Origin: GCA-003244245 sp050699595
GTDB taxonomy: Bacteria > Actinomycetota > Actinomycetes > Mycobacteriales > Pseudonocardiaceae
Assembly (NCBI GenBank): GCA_050699595.1
Contig: JBOHFI010000027.1
Coordinates: 5,589 to 69,588, forward strand
DNA length: 64,000 nucleotides
Direction of reading: 5' to 3'
This document shows, one piece after another, positions 8,495 to 15,471 of the stretch. The translations under genes and the position numbers were made by a program. Position 1 is the stretch's first letter. The number at the start of each line of letters is the position of its first letter. Under the pieces are notes generated by a model that was not told the DNA's origin, made no database searches, and was given only the letters and a program-made list of their open reading frames with translations.

Positions 8495-8928
8495 GTGTTT
8501 CTGCGGAGCAGGCGTCGCAGCACCACAATCACTACGGCGCCCATCCCTACCGCGACCGCCGCTGTGGGCAGAGGTCGTTGCTTCGCCGTGGCCGTCAGCG
8601 GCTCGATGCGCGCGGCCACTCGGGACGGAAGTTTCCCTAGTGCCCGGCGGGTCAGGTTCTTAGCCCGCCGGGCCGCCTTGCCTGCCTTGGCCTGAAGCGC
8701 TTCGGTGCCCTCTTGGACGTGCTGGGTGACCTCTTCGACCTTGGTTTGCGCCTGCTGGGTGACCTCTTCGGCCCTGAGGTGCAGGGTTTCCTTGATGTCG
8801 TGCGCCTTGTCCTTGGCTCGTGCGGGCACAGTGACCTTGTGTGTTAACGCTTCCACGGTGTCGCCGAGTTGCTCGCGGGTACGTTCGATGTCCTGGCGGA
8901 GCCCGTTCTCGACTGATGAAGTAGTCAT
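8491..8928 (-). CDS. DUF3618 domain protein
   Basis: The 145-residue protein begins with the DUF3618 consensus (residues ~10-45: LRQDIERTREQLGDTVEALTHK), has an amphipathic middle (KVEEVTQHVQ) that resembles LEA-like coiled helices, and a single membrane helix near the C-terminus (AVAVGMGAVVIVVL) followed by arginines. DUF3618 proteins are membrane-anchored and of unknown function, commonly clustered with DUF4235 and holin-superfamily III proteins in a stress-associated envelope module. The downstream gene starts within its stop. Confidence 0.85.
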   Translation of the reverse strand: MTTSSVENGLRQDIERTREQLGDTVEALTHKVTVPARAKDKAHDIKETLHLRAEEVTQQAQTKVEEVTQHVQEGTEALQAKAGKAARRAKNLTRRALGKLPSRVAARIEPLTATAKQRPLPTAAVAVGMGAVVIVVLRRLLRRNT

Positions 8929-9132
8929 CGGTTGATCCCTTCCTTGATTGTTGTGATGTCGGTTTTGACGCTGCCACAGTCGTCTCGGGAACCAGCGACG
9001 TCACTGCGTCCACGTGCGAGGACTATGTCATGGCCTTCTGATTCTCCGCGGTGACGACACGCGGAAACGGCCCGCGAAACCCTTCAGGGCGAGGGTGGGT
9101 TTAGAGCCCCCGTTGGGGGTGGGGTGCGCGCC

Positions 9133-9422
9133 ATGAGCGAGACGGGTGGGGGTGAACCGTCCACCGGGGAGCTGGTCAGTCGACTGCCCGACCAGCTCAC
9201 GCGGTTGATTCGCCATGAGCCGCGGCTGGCGCTGGCGGAGCTGAAACAACAGGGCAGGCAGGCCGGGATCGGTGCCGGGCTCATCGGTGCCGCCGGGGTG
9301 AGGGCGCTGCTGGGGCTGGGCACGTTGGTGGTCGCGGCGATCGCCGCGTTGGCCCTGGTGCGGTGCCGCCGCTCGCGGGGTTGCTGGCGTTGACCGGCAT
9401 CGGCCAGGCCAAGCGCGTGGCG
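9133..9422 (+). pseudogene. Holin-superfamily III (DUF1469-like) membrane protein, truncated by an IS
   Basis: The ATG at 9133 opens MSETGGGEPSTGELVSRLPDQL, then LTRLIRHEPRLALAEL and a membrane helix (ALLGLGTLVVAAIAALALV), matching actinobacterial putative phage-holin/Phage_holin_3_6 proteins that accompany DUF3618 and DUF4235. After ALALV the frame stops, while another frame continues with plausible family sequence (LAGLLALTGIGQAKR) up to the left end of the IS. The gene therefore has a frameshift or small deletion as well as loss of its 3' end. It is divergent from DUF3618. Confidence 0.65.
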
Positions 9423-9482
9423 TGCCTCCCACATTCCGGACAACGGACCCTATAAGGTCCGTTCCGGAACGGAGGGGGATAA

Positions 9483-9773
9483 ATGCCAGAACGGCGCAGG
9501 AAGTACACACCTGAGTTTAAGGATGAAGCGGCGAGGATGGTGATCGAAACCTCGCGTCCGATCGCGGAGGTCGCCCGGAAGATCGATGTGAACGAGGGCA
9601 CGCTGGGGAGTTGGGTAGCGAAATATCGAGTCGACCACGCCGGGGAGGAGCCGCCGCTGTCGATCACGGAGCGGGCGCGTCTCCGGGAGCTGGAAAAAGA
9701 ATGCCGCGAGTTGAAGATGAAAGCGGATTTTTTGGGAAAATCGGCGGCCTTCTTCGCCCAGGAGTCTCGATGA
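9483..9773 (+). CDS. IS3-family transposase OrfA
   Basis: The 96-residue protein is the helix-turn-helix subunit of an IS3 transposase (HTH_Tnp_1): RRRKYTPEFKDEAARMVIE, then IAEVARKIDVNEGTLGSWV as the recognition region, and a C-terminal leucine-zipper-like segment (RLRELEKECRELKMK). A GGAGGGGG ribosome site precedes ATG 9483. It binds the terminal repeats and is expressed alone or fused to OrfB by frameshifting at 9728. Confidence 0.92.
   Translation: MPERRRKYTPEFKDEAARMVIETSRPIAEVARKIDVNEGTLGSWVAKYRVDHAGEEPPLSITERARLRELEKECRELKMKADFLGKSAAFFAQESR
9728..9734 (+). promoter_or_regulatory. Programmed -1 frameshift heptamer T TTT TTG in OrfA
   Basis: The heptamer is in the exact X-XXY-YYZ phase of the OrfA frame (codons GAT TTT TTG). 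A -1 slip enters the OrfB frame, which is open from well upstream, and gives an OrfAB fusion transposase. This is the usual IS3 mechanism; activity is inferred. Confidence 0.65.
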
Positions 9774-10651
9774 GCGCGAAATTCGAGCTCATCGACGCGG
9801 AGAAGGCGGACTTCCCCATCGTGAAGATGTGCGAGTGGGCCGAGGTGTCCACCTCGGGGTATTATGAATGGCGGGACCGGCCGGCGTCGGCCACCGCGAT
9901 TCGCCGCGCGCACCTCGCCCGACTCGTCAAGGCGGTTTTCGATCATTCCGACCAGACCTACGGGTACCGTCGCGTGCACGCCCAGCTCGCTCGGCAGGGC
10001 GCGTGCCTCAGCCCCGAGCTGGTGCGGGAGCTGATGCGCGAACAAGACCTGGTCGCCTGCCAGCCCAGACCGTGGCGGCCGACCACCACCGTGCCCGGCG
10101 ACCCCGGCCAGATCCCCGACCTGGTGAACCGGGACTTCACCGCCACCGCCCCCGGCCAGAAAATGGTCGGAGACATCACCTACATTCAGACTTGGGAGGG
10201 CTGGTTGTATCTCGCCACCGTCATCGACTGCTATACTAAAGCCTGCATCGGCTACGCCATGGCCGACCATCTCCGCACCGAACTGGTGATCGAAGCGATC
10301 GCCATGGCCGCCCGGAACTACCCGCTCGCCAAAGACGCCATATTCCACTCCGATCGCGGCACCCAATACACCAGCGCGGCCTACGCGGCCGCGACCAGCC
10401 TCCTGAACATCCAGCGATCGGTCGGCGCCACCGGAGTGTGCTTCGACAACGCCCTGGCCGAATCCTTCAACGCCGCCGTGAAAGTCGAACGAGTCAACCG
10501 CACCGTCTACCCCACCCGCGAACACGCCCGGAAGGATGTTGCCCGATACATCGAATTCCGCTACAATACTCAACGTCTCCACTCGGCACTCGGCTACCAA
10601 ACCCCACAAGAAGTCTACGACGAGTACCTGAACCGGCAGTCCGCAGCGTGA
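9770..10651 (+). CDS. IS3-family transposase OrfB (DDE integrase)
   Basis: ATG 9770 overlaps the OrfA stop. The 293-residue protein carries an HTH_21 region (YGYRRVHAQL) and a retroviral-type rve core with the DDE triad: D in GQKMVGDITYI, D in IFHSDRGTQYTS, E in CFDNALAESFNAAVK. It ends with the C-terminal IS3 motif YNTQRLHSALGYQTP. All catalytic residues are present, so the element could be active. Confidence 0.95.
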   Translation: MSAKFELIDAEKADFPIVKMCEWAEVSTSGYYEWRDRPASATAIRRAHLARLVKAVFDHSDQTYGYRRVHAQLARQGACLSPELVRELMREQDLVACQPRPWRPTTTVPGDPGQIPDLVNRDFTATAPGQKMVGDITYIQTWEGWLYLATVIDCYTKACIGYAMADHLRTELVIEAIAMAARNYPLAKDAIFHSDRGTQYTSAAYAAATSLLNIQRSVGATGVCFDNALAESFNAAVKVERVNRTVYPTREHARKDVARYIEFRYNTQRLHSALGYQTPQEVYDEYLNRQSAA

Positions 10652-10750
10652 GATAGCAATTAATCAGCTGTCCGGAAAAAACAAGGCAGCCCACCTATGA
10701 CCGAGGTGCGTATCGCGACGGCGACCTCTGGTAGACCCGCGAAAGCCGGT

Positions 10751-11686
10751 TCACGACGTATCGCCGGGGGGTGGGCGGTGGTGCAGGGCGGCCAGCATGC
10801 GGTTGTAGGCCTGGCGGGCGGATTCGTCGTCGTCGACGTCGGGGCTGGTTCCGACGGTGGTGGGGTCGATGCCAGGGGGGGATCCGATGCCGGCCAGGGA
10901 CTGGCGGCGGGCCGATTCCAGCCAGTCGCCGAGCCGGGCTCGGGACCCGGTGGCGCTCCACTGGGCGACGACGGCGAGCATCAGCAGCATCATCAGGACG
11001 TCACCGCCGACCCACATGATCGCTCCGGAGGAGTTCTGGTCACTGAGCAGAGAAGGTCCCCAGTCCGGCCGCATCAGCACGGTACCGGGGGCCAGCGGTC
11101 GCCCGGTGAGCATCAGCGTCACACCCACCAGCGTGTCCACTCCCATCGCCATTCCGAGCAGCGCAAACCGGACGATATGCGGGACGGGCCACGGGCTGGC
11201 CTCCGAGCCGACCAGCGGCAGGAACAGCAGGTAGCCGCTGAGCAGGTACAGGGCCTGTTCGAGGTGGTGCGCCCAGGGCTGGGTGGCCATCAGCTCCGGG
11301 AAACCGGTGAGGTGCGTGATCACCAGTACCCCGGTGTACAAGCCCAGCGTCACGACGGGGAAGGTCAGCCACCGCGCCAGGCGACCGCCGGGGGCCCGGG
11401 ACCACCCGAGGCGGATCGGTTGCCCCCAGATCAGCAACACCGGCACGACCATGATCAGCAGCAGATGTTGGATCATGTGCACCCACAACAACGCGTGCCC
11501 GTACACCTCGATGCCGCTGTGCACCGAGACCAGCGCCACCACCACACCCGCCAGCCAGGACGCCGTAGCGCGCAGCGGCCATCCAGTCCCGGTCGGCTGG
11601 GAACGGCGGCGCACGGCCATCAGGTAACCAGCCACCGCGAGCACGGCCAGCACGTCGACGACCGGGGCCGACGTCCAGGTCGTCAC
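10751..11686 (-). CDS. CtaG/Caa3-type cytochrome c oxidase assembly-like membrane protein
   Basis: A 311-residue multi-pass protein of the Caa3_CtaG family. It shows about seven membrane helices and family residues such as HSGIEVYGHALLWVHMIQHLL, then VVPVLLIWGQP and THLTGFPELMATQPWAHHLEQALYLLSGYLL. The repeated histidines facing the membrane are suited to copper or haem-copper oxidase assembly. The start is GTG 11686, but in-frame family-like sequence (IPPLSWHTAV) precedes it without a good start codon, so the true N-terminus may be longer. The C-terminal ~70 residues are hydrophilic. Confidence 0.82.
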   Translation of the reverse strand: MTTWTSAPVVDVLAVLAVAGYLMAVRRRSQPTGTGWPLRATASWLAGVVVALVSVHSGIEVYGHALLWVHMIQHLLLIMVVPVLLIWGQPIRLGWSRAPGGRLARWLTFPVVTLGLYTGVLVITHLTGFPELMATQPWAHHLEQALYLLSGYLLFLPLVGSEASPWPVPHIVRFALLGMAMGVDTLVGVTLMLTGRPLAPGTVLMRPDWGPSLLSDQNSSGAIMWVGGDVLMMLLMLAVVAQWSATGSRARLGDWLESARRQSLAGIGSPPGIDPTTVGTSPDVDDDESARQAYNRMLAALHHRPPPGDTS

Positions 11687-11836
11687 AGCGGTGTGCCAGC
11701 TCAGCGGTGGGATGGCGGGCTCCCCTCTACGCGACTGCCGATCAAGGCGAGCGTAACGCGCGGCACCGACAAAAGCCGACTGCCCGCCAACCGCTGCCGG
11801 CCAACGACAGCACCGAACTCCTGCCCTGGCATCTCA

Positions 11837-11857
11837 ATTGCCATCGAATTGCAACTA
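11837..11857. promoter_or_regulatory. Copy 1 of a 21-bp shared promoter motif
   Basis: ATTGCCATC-NN-ATTGCAACTA, here with GA in the centre and flanked to give CAATT...AATTG. It lies 13 bases before the GTG of the 11870 gene. The same motif abuts the start of the Ros/MucR-like gene at 14084-14104 (19 of 21 identical). A common operator is likely. Confidence 0.55.
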
Positions 11858-11869
11858 TGGGGGGCTCGC

Positions 11870-12313
11870 GTGCACGAGGTTCAGGTCGAAGTGGTGTTGC
11901 TGTCGATCTCGGCAGACGATCAGCTGCGCTGGCGGGTGGCCTACGGCGATCTGCCGGCGGGATGCCGACCCGACGCGCGGGTCCGCGAGCTCGCGGGCCT
12001 GGGCGCCCAGGTGCCCACCGCGACAGTCGTGCACTCGACGTCCTGGCGGCCCAGCACCGGTGGGCTGATCCTCACCTACGCGGTCGCGCCAGACCCGGAC
12101 CCCGCCGAGGGCACCGTGTCCGCCAGCGCCCACGTCCTCTGCGCCGAGGACGCCGCGGCCCCCACCCCCGCCGGGGTCACCCTGGAGAACGTCCTGGCCC
12201 ATGCGCTGCGGCACCTGTCGCTCGTGGCGCGCACCACCCCGGCCGTGATGGCGGCCGCCGACGTCTTCGACACCGGGCTATCGGCTCACCGCAGCCGGAG
12301 TCGAGGTGCGTGA
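11870..12313 (+). CDS. Conserved hypothetical protein (147 aa)
   Basis: Starts at GTG 11870 (VHEVQVEVVLLSISADDQLRWRVAYGDLP...). The N-terminal half alternates hydrophobic and charged residues like a beta-rich fold and the C-terminal half has a helical LENVLAHALRHLSLVART segment. Base composition and codon positions look coding. I do not recognise a family. A longer open frame runs 5' to 10697 but antisense to ctaG and is rejected. It is divergent from ctaG and faces the sodA unit. Confidence 0.6.
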   Translation: MHEVQVEVVLLSISADDQLRWRVAYGDLPAGCRPDARVRELAGLGAQVPTATVVHSTSWRPSTGGLILTYAVAPDPDPAEGTVSASAHVLCAEDAAAPTPAGVTLENVLAHALRHLSLVARTTPAVMAAADVFDTGLSAHRSRSRGA

Positions 12314-12367
12314 CACCCCGCAGGGTGCCCTCTGGCTGCTCACCGGCCACCCCGAAGGCGATGATGC

Positions 12368-12688
12368 TCAGCGTGGCCCCGGGTCGAGATAACGCAGGTG
12401 CACGGCATGCAGCACCTCGCCGCGGGATCGGCCGGTGACATCGGCGAGCTCGTCGAGCAGGATGCCGGACAGCGACGACAGGCCGAACATCATGTCGGCC
12501 AACCCACGCCACGGATCCTGGGCGCCGGCGGCATCGCCGAAGGCGCGGTTCATAGCCTGGTGAAAGACGGCGGGGTCCGCTTCGGTCTCGGCGATGCTCC
12601 ATGCGGTGAGCACCTCCAACGCCGGCGGCAACACCGTGTTCAACAGCTCATCAGGACCCTCGACGCTCATCGTCGCCGCTCCGGCCAC
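12368..12688 (-). CDS. Conserved hypothetical protein downstream of sodA
   Basis: 106 residues (88 if the inner ATG at 12634-12670 region, MSVEGPDELL, is used at 12670, giving 100). It is helical: DELLNTVLPPALEVLTAWSIAETE, then FHQAMNRAFGDAAG and GEVLHAVHLRYLDPGPR. It begins seven bases after the sodA stop, so it is probably cotranscribed. No recognised family. Confidence 0.55.
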   Translation of the reverse strand: MAGAATMSVEGPDELLNTVLPPALEVLTAWSIAETEADPAVFHQAMNRAFGDAAGAQDPWRGLADMMFGLSSLSGILLDELADVTGRSRGEVLHAVHLRYLDPGPR

Positions 12689-12695
12689 TCGCGGA

Positions 12696-13307
12696 TCAAG
12701 GCAGCACCACCGACCGGGCTCGGGCGAACCGGTGGGCGACGTCAGCCCAGTTCACCACGTTCCACCAGGCCTCGACGTAGTCCGGTTTGACGTTGCGATA
12801 CTGCAGGTAGAAGGCGTGCTCCCACATGTCGAGCAACAGCAGCGGCACCATGCCGGGAGTCAGGTTGCCCTGGTGGTCGTAGTTCTGCTCCAGGACCAGG
12901 CGCTGCCCCAGCGGTTCCCACGCCAGGATGGACCACCCGGAGCCTTGCACACCGAGCGCGTTGGCCGTGAAGTGCTTCCGGAAGCCGTCGAAGGACCCGA
13001 AATGCTCGTCGATCGCCGCGGCGAGCTCGCCGTCGGGCTTGTCACCACCGTCGGGGGACATGTTGGGCCAGAACACCGAGTGGTTGACGTGCCCGCCGAG
13101 GTTGAACGCCAGGTTCTTCTCCAGCAGGTTCACCGTCGCCAGCGCATCGCTCTCCCGCGCCTGCGCCAGCTGCTCCAGGGCGGTGTTGGCGCCCTTGACG
13201 TACGTGGCGTGGTGCTTGGAGTGGTGCAGCTCCATGATCGCCCCAGAGATGTGCGGCTCCAGGGCGCCGTAGTCGTAGGGCAAGTCGGGCAGGGTGTAGT
13301 CGGCCAT
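12696..13307 (-). CDS. sodA: Superoxide dismutase, Fe/Mn family
   Basis: ATG 13307 follows a strong AGGAGG six bases upstream. The 203-residue protein is full length: N-terminal MADYTLPDLPYDYGALEPHIS, metal ligands in ELHHSKHHATYV, FNLGGHVNHSVFW, and DMWEHAFYLQY. The DHQ segment (EQNYDHQGNLTPG) resembles mycobacterial-type SodA, so Fe or Mn is possible. It converts superoxide to peroxide and oxygen in the cytoplasm or after export. The gene lies between the Ros/MucR-like regulator upstream and a small hypothetical gene downstream, all on the minus strand. Confidence 0.95.
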   Translation of the reverse strand: MADYTLPDLPYDYGALEPHISGAIMELHHSKHHATYVKGANTALEQLAQARESDALATVNLLEKNLAFNLGGHVNHSVFWPNMSPDGGDKPDGELAAAIDEHFGSFDGFRKHFTANALGVQGSGWSILAWEPLGQRLVLEQNYDHQGNLTPGMVPLLLLDMWEHAFYLQYRNVKPDYVEAWWNVVNWADVAHRFARARSVVLP

Positions 13308-13345
13308 GCGAGACCTCCTGTAGTGACTGTGCGGTGCTGTAGCCA

Positions 13346-14083
13346 CTATCTTGCGGTTGCAGCTTTCGCGCAACTCTGCTGGCTGCCGGGCCGGCTGCCG
13401 GCCTGGTCGTCGCTGCCGAGGTTCACCGGCTCTACCGCGATGCCGGCCGCGTCGAGCTCGCGCCGCAGCCTTGTCCACCCCAGTCCGGTCGCCTTGGCGA
13501 TACCGCGCAGGCTCGCCCCGGCGGAGTGGGCGTGGCGCAGGTAACCGGCCAGGTCGTCGAAGCCGAGCTCGCGCAGGCGTCGGGCCAGCACCCGATCGCG
13601 CTGGGCGGCCCTGGTCGCCCGGCCCTGCTCGAGCGCCGCGCGGCGCAGCCGGGTCAGCTCGGACGGTGGGCTGGTGGTGTGCGCGGCGGAGGCCAGCGTG
13701 GCCAGCCGGCCGGTCTTGGAGAGCTCCTGCCCGACCGCGAGCCGGGCCCGTAGCGCAGGTGAGCGCCGGTAAGCCTCGCTCTGGCGGTTGGCGATCGACC
13801 GGGAGAGGGTCGCGGCGACCAGTGGCCGGCTCCGGCACAGCCCCATCGTCTCCCGGTAGGAATCGGCGGTGTGCCCGTGCGTCCGGAGGTGGCCGCCCAG
13901 CGAGACATACCACCGCCCGCACAGATGGCAGCAGACCCGACCAGTGCCGGATTCGACCACCAACCGGCCGTACGGGGCATGCAGGCCGGTGCCGTCGGGC
14001 AACACCCACAGGTGGGCATGGGTGTGCGCTCGCCGGGAGCGGCCCGCCGGCGCTGCCGCGGTGCTCGTCATCGCACACCCCAT
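13346..14083 (-). CDS. Ros/MucR-family zinc-finger transcriptional regulator
   Basis: The start is ATG 14083 (or 14071). The ~245-residue protein contains a Ros/MucR zinc finger at about residues 45-75: C-x2-C in CHLCGRWYVSLGGHLRTHG with paired histidines, followed by SYRETMGL, the typical MucR extension. The C-terminal half has a second DNA-binding-like helix pair (DDLAGYLRHAHSAGASLRGIAKATGLGWTRLRREL). It is upstream of sodA on the same strand. The shared 21-bp motif ends one base before its start codon, so it may autoregulate. Confidence 0.75.
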   Translation of the reverse strand: MGCAMTSTAAAPAGRSRRAHTHAHLWVLPDGTGLHAPYGRLVVESGTGRVCCHLCGRWYVSLGGHLRTHGHTADSYRETMGLCRSRPLVAATLSRSIANRQSEAYRRSPALRARLAVGQELSKTGRLATLASAAHTTSPPSELTRLRRAALEQGRATRAAQRDRVLARRLRELGFDDLAGYLRHAHSAGASLRGIAKATGLGWTRLRRELDAAGIAVEPVNLGSDDQAGSRPGSQQSCAKAATAR

Positions 14084-14104
14084 ATTGCCATCAGATTGCA
14101 ACTA
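14084..14104. promoter_or_regulatory. Copy 2 of the 21-bp shared promoter motif
   Basis: ATTGCCATC-AG-ATTGCAACTA, adjoining the regulator start codon on the opposite strand. Its position in a core promoter or 5' leader suggests repression by a protein binding both copies. Confidence 0.55.
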
Positions 14105-14194
14105 CTTCTTCATCTTGACGTGCCGCAGCCCCGAAACGCAACAGCCGATCGGTCGGGAGCCGGCCCGAACCGATACATCGCTTGCGAAGGGGGA

Positions 14195-14318
14195 AACGGA
14201 CCGCTACCGTCCGGTGACAGCAACGGTACGAGGAAGCCGGTGAGAATCCGGCACGGTCGCGCCACTGTGATCGGGCTATGCCGCCCGGGAGTCAGACCTT
14301 CCGCCGTTGCCACGCTCA
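14195..14318 (+). promoter_or_regulatory. Cobalamin riboswitch upstream of cbiM
   Basis: The leader contains the conserved cobalamin-aptamer core: GAAGCCGGTGAGAATCCGGC, then CGGTCGCGCCACTGTGA, and a 3' B12-box element GAGTCAGACC. The order and spacing match class I riboswitches. It precedes cbiM by ~90 bases and should shut off expression when adenosylcobalamin is abundant. Exact limits are approximate. Confidence 0.88.
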
Positions 14319-14403
14319 GCCAGGTCAGGGACGCGCTATCCCGGAGGAGTTGCGCTGATGAGCATGTCCGTATCACAGTCGCCGTGTGCACGCGAGGTGA
14401 GCT

Positions 14404-15057
14404 GTGCACATCCCTGACGGGTTCGTCTCCCCCGCGGTCGCGATCGTCGGCGCCGCGGTGGCCGTGGCCGGGCTGGGGGTGTGCGTGCGCCGCGCCCGGC
14501 TCGACGTCACCGAGCGGCAGCTGCCGTTGGCTGGGCTCGCCGCGGCGTTCTTCCTGGTTCTGGGGGCCCCGATCATTCCCATCGCGGTGGGCACCGAGGG
14601 GCACCTGCTGGGTGGCACCCTGGCCGTGGCGCTGCTCGGGCCGTGGCTGGGCCCGGTGGTGATCACCGTGGTCACGGTGGTGCAAGCGTTTTTCCTGGGT
14701 GATGGCGGGGTGTCCACGCTCGGGGTCAACGTGGTGAACCTGGCGCTGGTGCCGGCCGTGGTCGGTTACCCGGTGCTGCTCGGGCTGCGCCGGCTGTTGC
14801 CCCGGAGGCCGACCGGCACGGCGGTGGCCGCCGGAGTCGCCGCCGCGGTGGCGGTGCTCGCCGCGGCGGTGCTGTTCACCGTGGAGTACGCGGTAGGCGG
14901 CGTCGCCGGGATCCCGTTGCGCACCGTCGCGGTGACGACCATCGGAGTGTACGCGCTGATCGCGGTCGTGGAGGGGGTGGTCACCGGGCTGGTGGTACGG
15001 GGGCTGCTGGCGGTGCGCGCCGACCTCGTACAGGTGGGGACCAGCGAGCCCGCCTGA
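14404..15057 (+). CDS. cbiM: Cobalt ECF transporter substrate-capture protein CbiM
   Basis: GTG 14404 gives MHIPDGFVSP, the CbiM N-terminus whose Met1 and His2 coordinate Co2+; the third ligand His is in GTEGHLLGGTLAV. The 217-residue protein has about seven membrane helices and the conserved LGVNVVNLALVP. It is controlled by the cobalamin riboswitch, as expected for cobalt uptake for B12 synthesis. No CbiN, CbiQ or CbiO gene follows, so it is either solitary or served by components encoded elsewhere. GAGGTGAG is the ribosome site. Confidence 0.93.
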   Translation: MHIPDGFVSPAVAIVGAAVAVAGLGVCVRRARLDVTERQLPLAGLAAAFFLVLGAPIIPIAVGTEGHLLGGTLAVALLGPWLGPVVITVVTVVQAFFLGDGGVSTLGVNVVNLALVPAVVGYPVLLGLRRLLPRRPTGTAVAAGVAAAVAVLAAAVLFTVEYAVGGVAGIPLRTVAVTTIGVYALIAVVEGVVTGLVVRGLLAVRADLVQVGTSEPA

Positions 15058-15308
15058 ACGACCTCCTCGTCGGGGGATGCCGAATCAACCCCGACCAGTG
15101 CGTCGACTGCGGAGCGTGCGAGCCGGTCTGCCCGGTCGAGTCGATCTACCACGAGGACGAGATCCCCAGGCCGTGGAAGCCGTTCATCGCGGCCAACGCG
15201 GAGTTCTGCGCAGGACTGAACTCGCCCGCGGGCGGCTTACCCGCCCCGCGCGACCATCAGATGGTCACCAGCCTGCCGACCCGTGAACCGAAAAAACAGG
15301 ACAAATAG
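15051..15308 (+). pseudogene. FdxA-type 7Fe ferredoxin, N-terminal half missing
   Basis: From 15078 the frame reads CRINPDQCVDCGACEPVCPVE and continues through SIYHEDEIPRPWKPFIAANAEF to the stop at 15308, matching the C-terminal two-thirds of actinobacterial FdxA. The [4Fe-4S] motif C-x2-C-x2-C-x3-C is intact. The first ~30 residues that carry the other cluster ligands (CVDVKDKACIEECPVDCIYEGE in relatives is absent) are lost, and no acceptable start exists upstream. It abuts the cbiM stop, so a deletion joining cbiM to the ferredoxin remnant is likely. Confidence 0.75.
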
Positions 15309-15471
15309 CCCGTTCCGTCGGGAACTCACCGGTCGAGCCGCGCGACTCATACCCTGACCGCGAAAAAACTCGTCTGACCAGCCCCGATCGACGCCGATCG
15401 CGGTCGCCCAGTAGACCCGCGTGCCACCCCTCCTCCCTGGTGTGGTGTGCGGCCAGACCAAGGAGACGGGC

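Larger units (their letters stand above)
9423..10688 (+). mobile_element. IS3-family insertion sequence, complete, 1266 bp
   Basis: Terminal inverted repeats start with TGCCT and share TTCCGGACA at positions 12-20 (left 9423-9442; right 10669-10688 on the minus strand), 14 of 20 matching. Between them lie OrfA and OrfB in the IS3 arrangement with a four-base overlap. Flanking bases (GCG on the left, GCC on the right) do not give a clear target-site duplication, so the insertion is old or was followed by a deletion. It truncates the holin-like gene. Confidence 0.85.

Noticed and set aside
10697..12313. A 538-codon open frame on the plus strand covering ctaG
   Set aside because: Most of it is antisense to ctaG, is rich in Gln/His/Arg/Pro shadow composition and has no ribosome site. 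Only the 3' part from GTG 11870 looks coding and is annotated.
15309..15471. A second cobalamin riboswitch before the PepSY gene
   Set aside because: There are GC-rich pairs but not the conserved aptamer core or B12 box.
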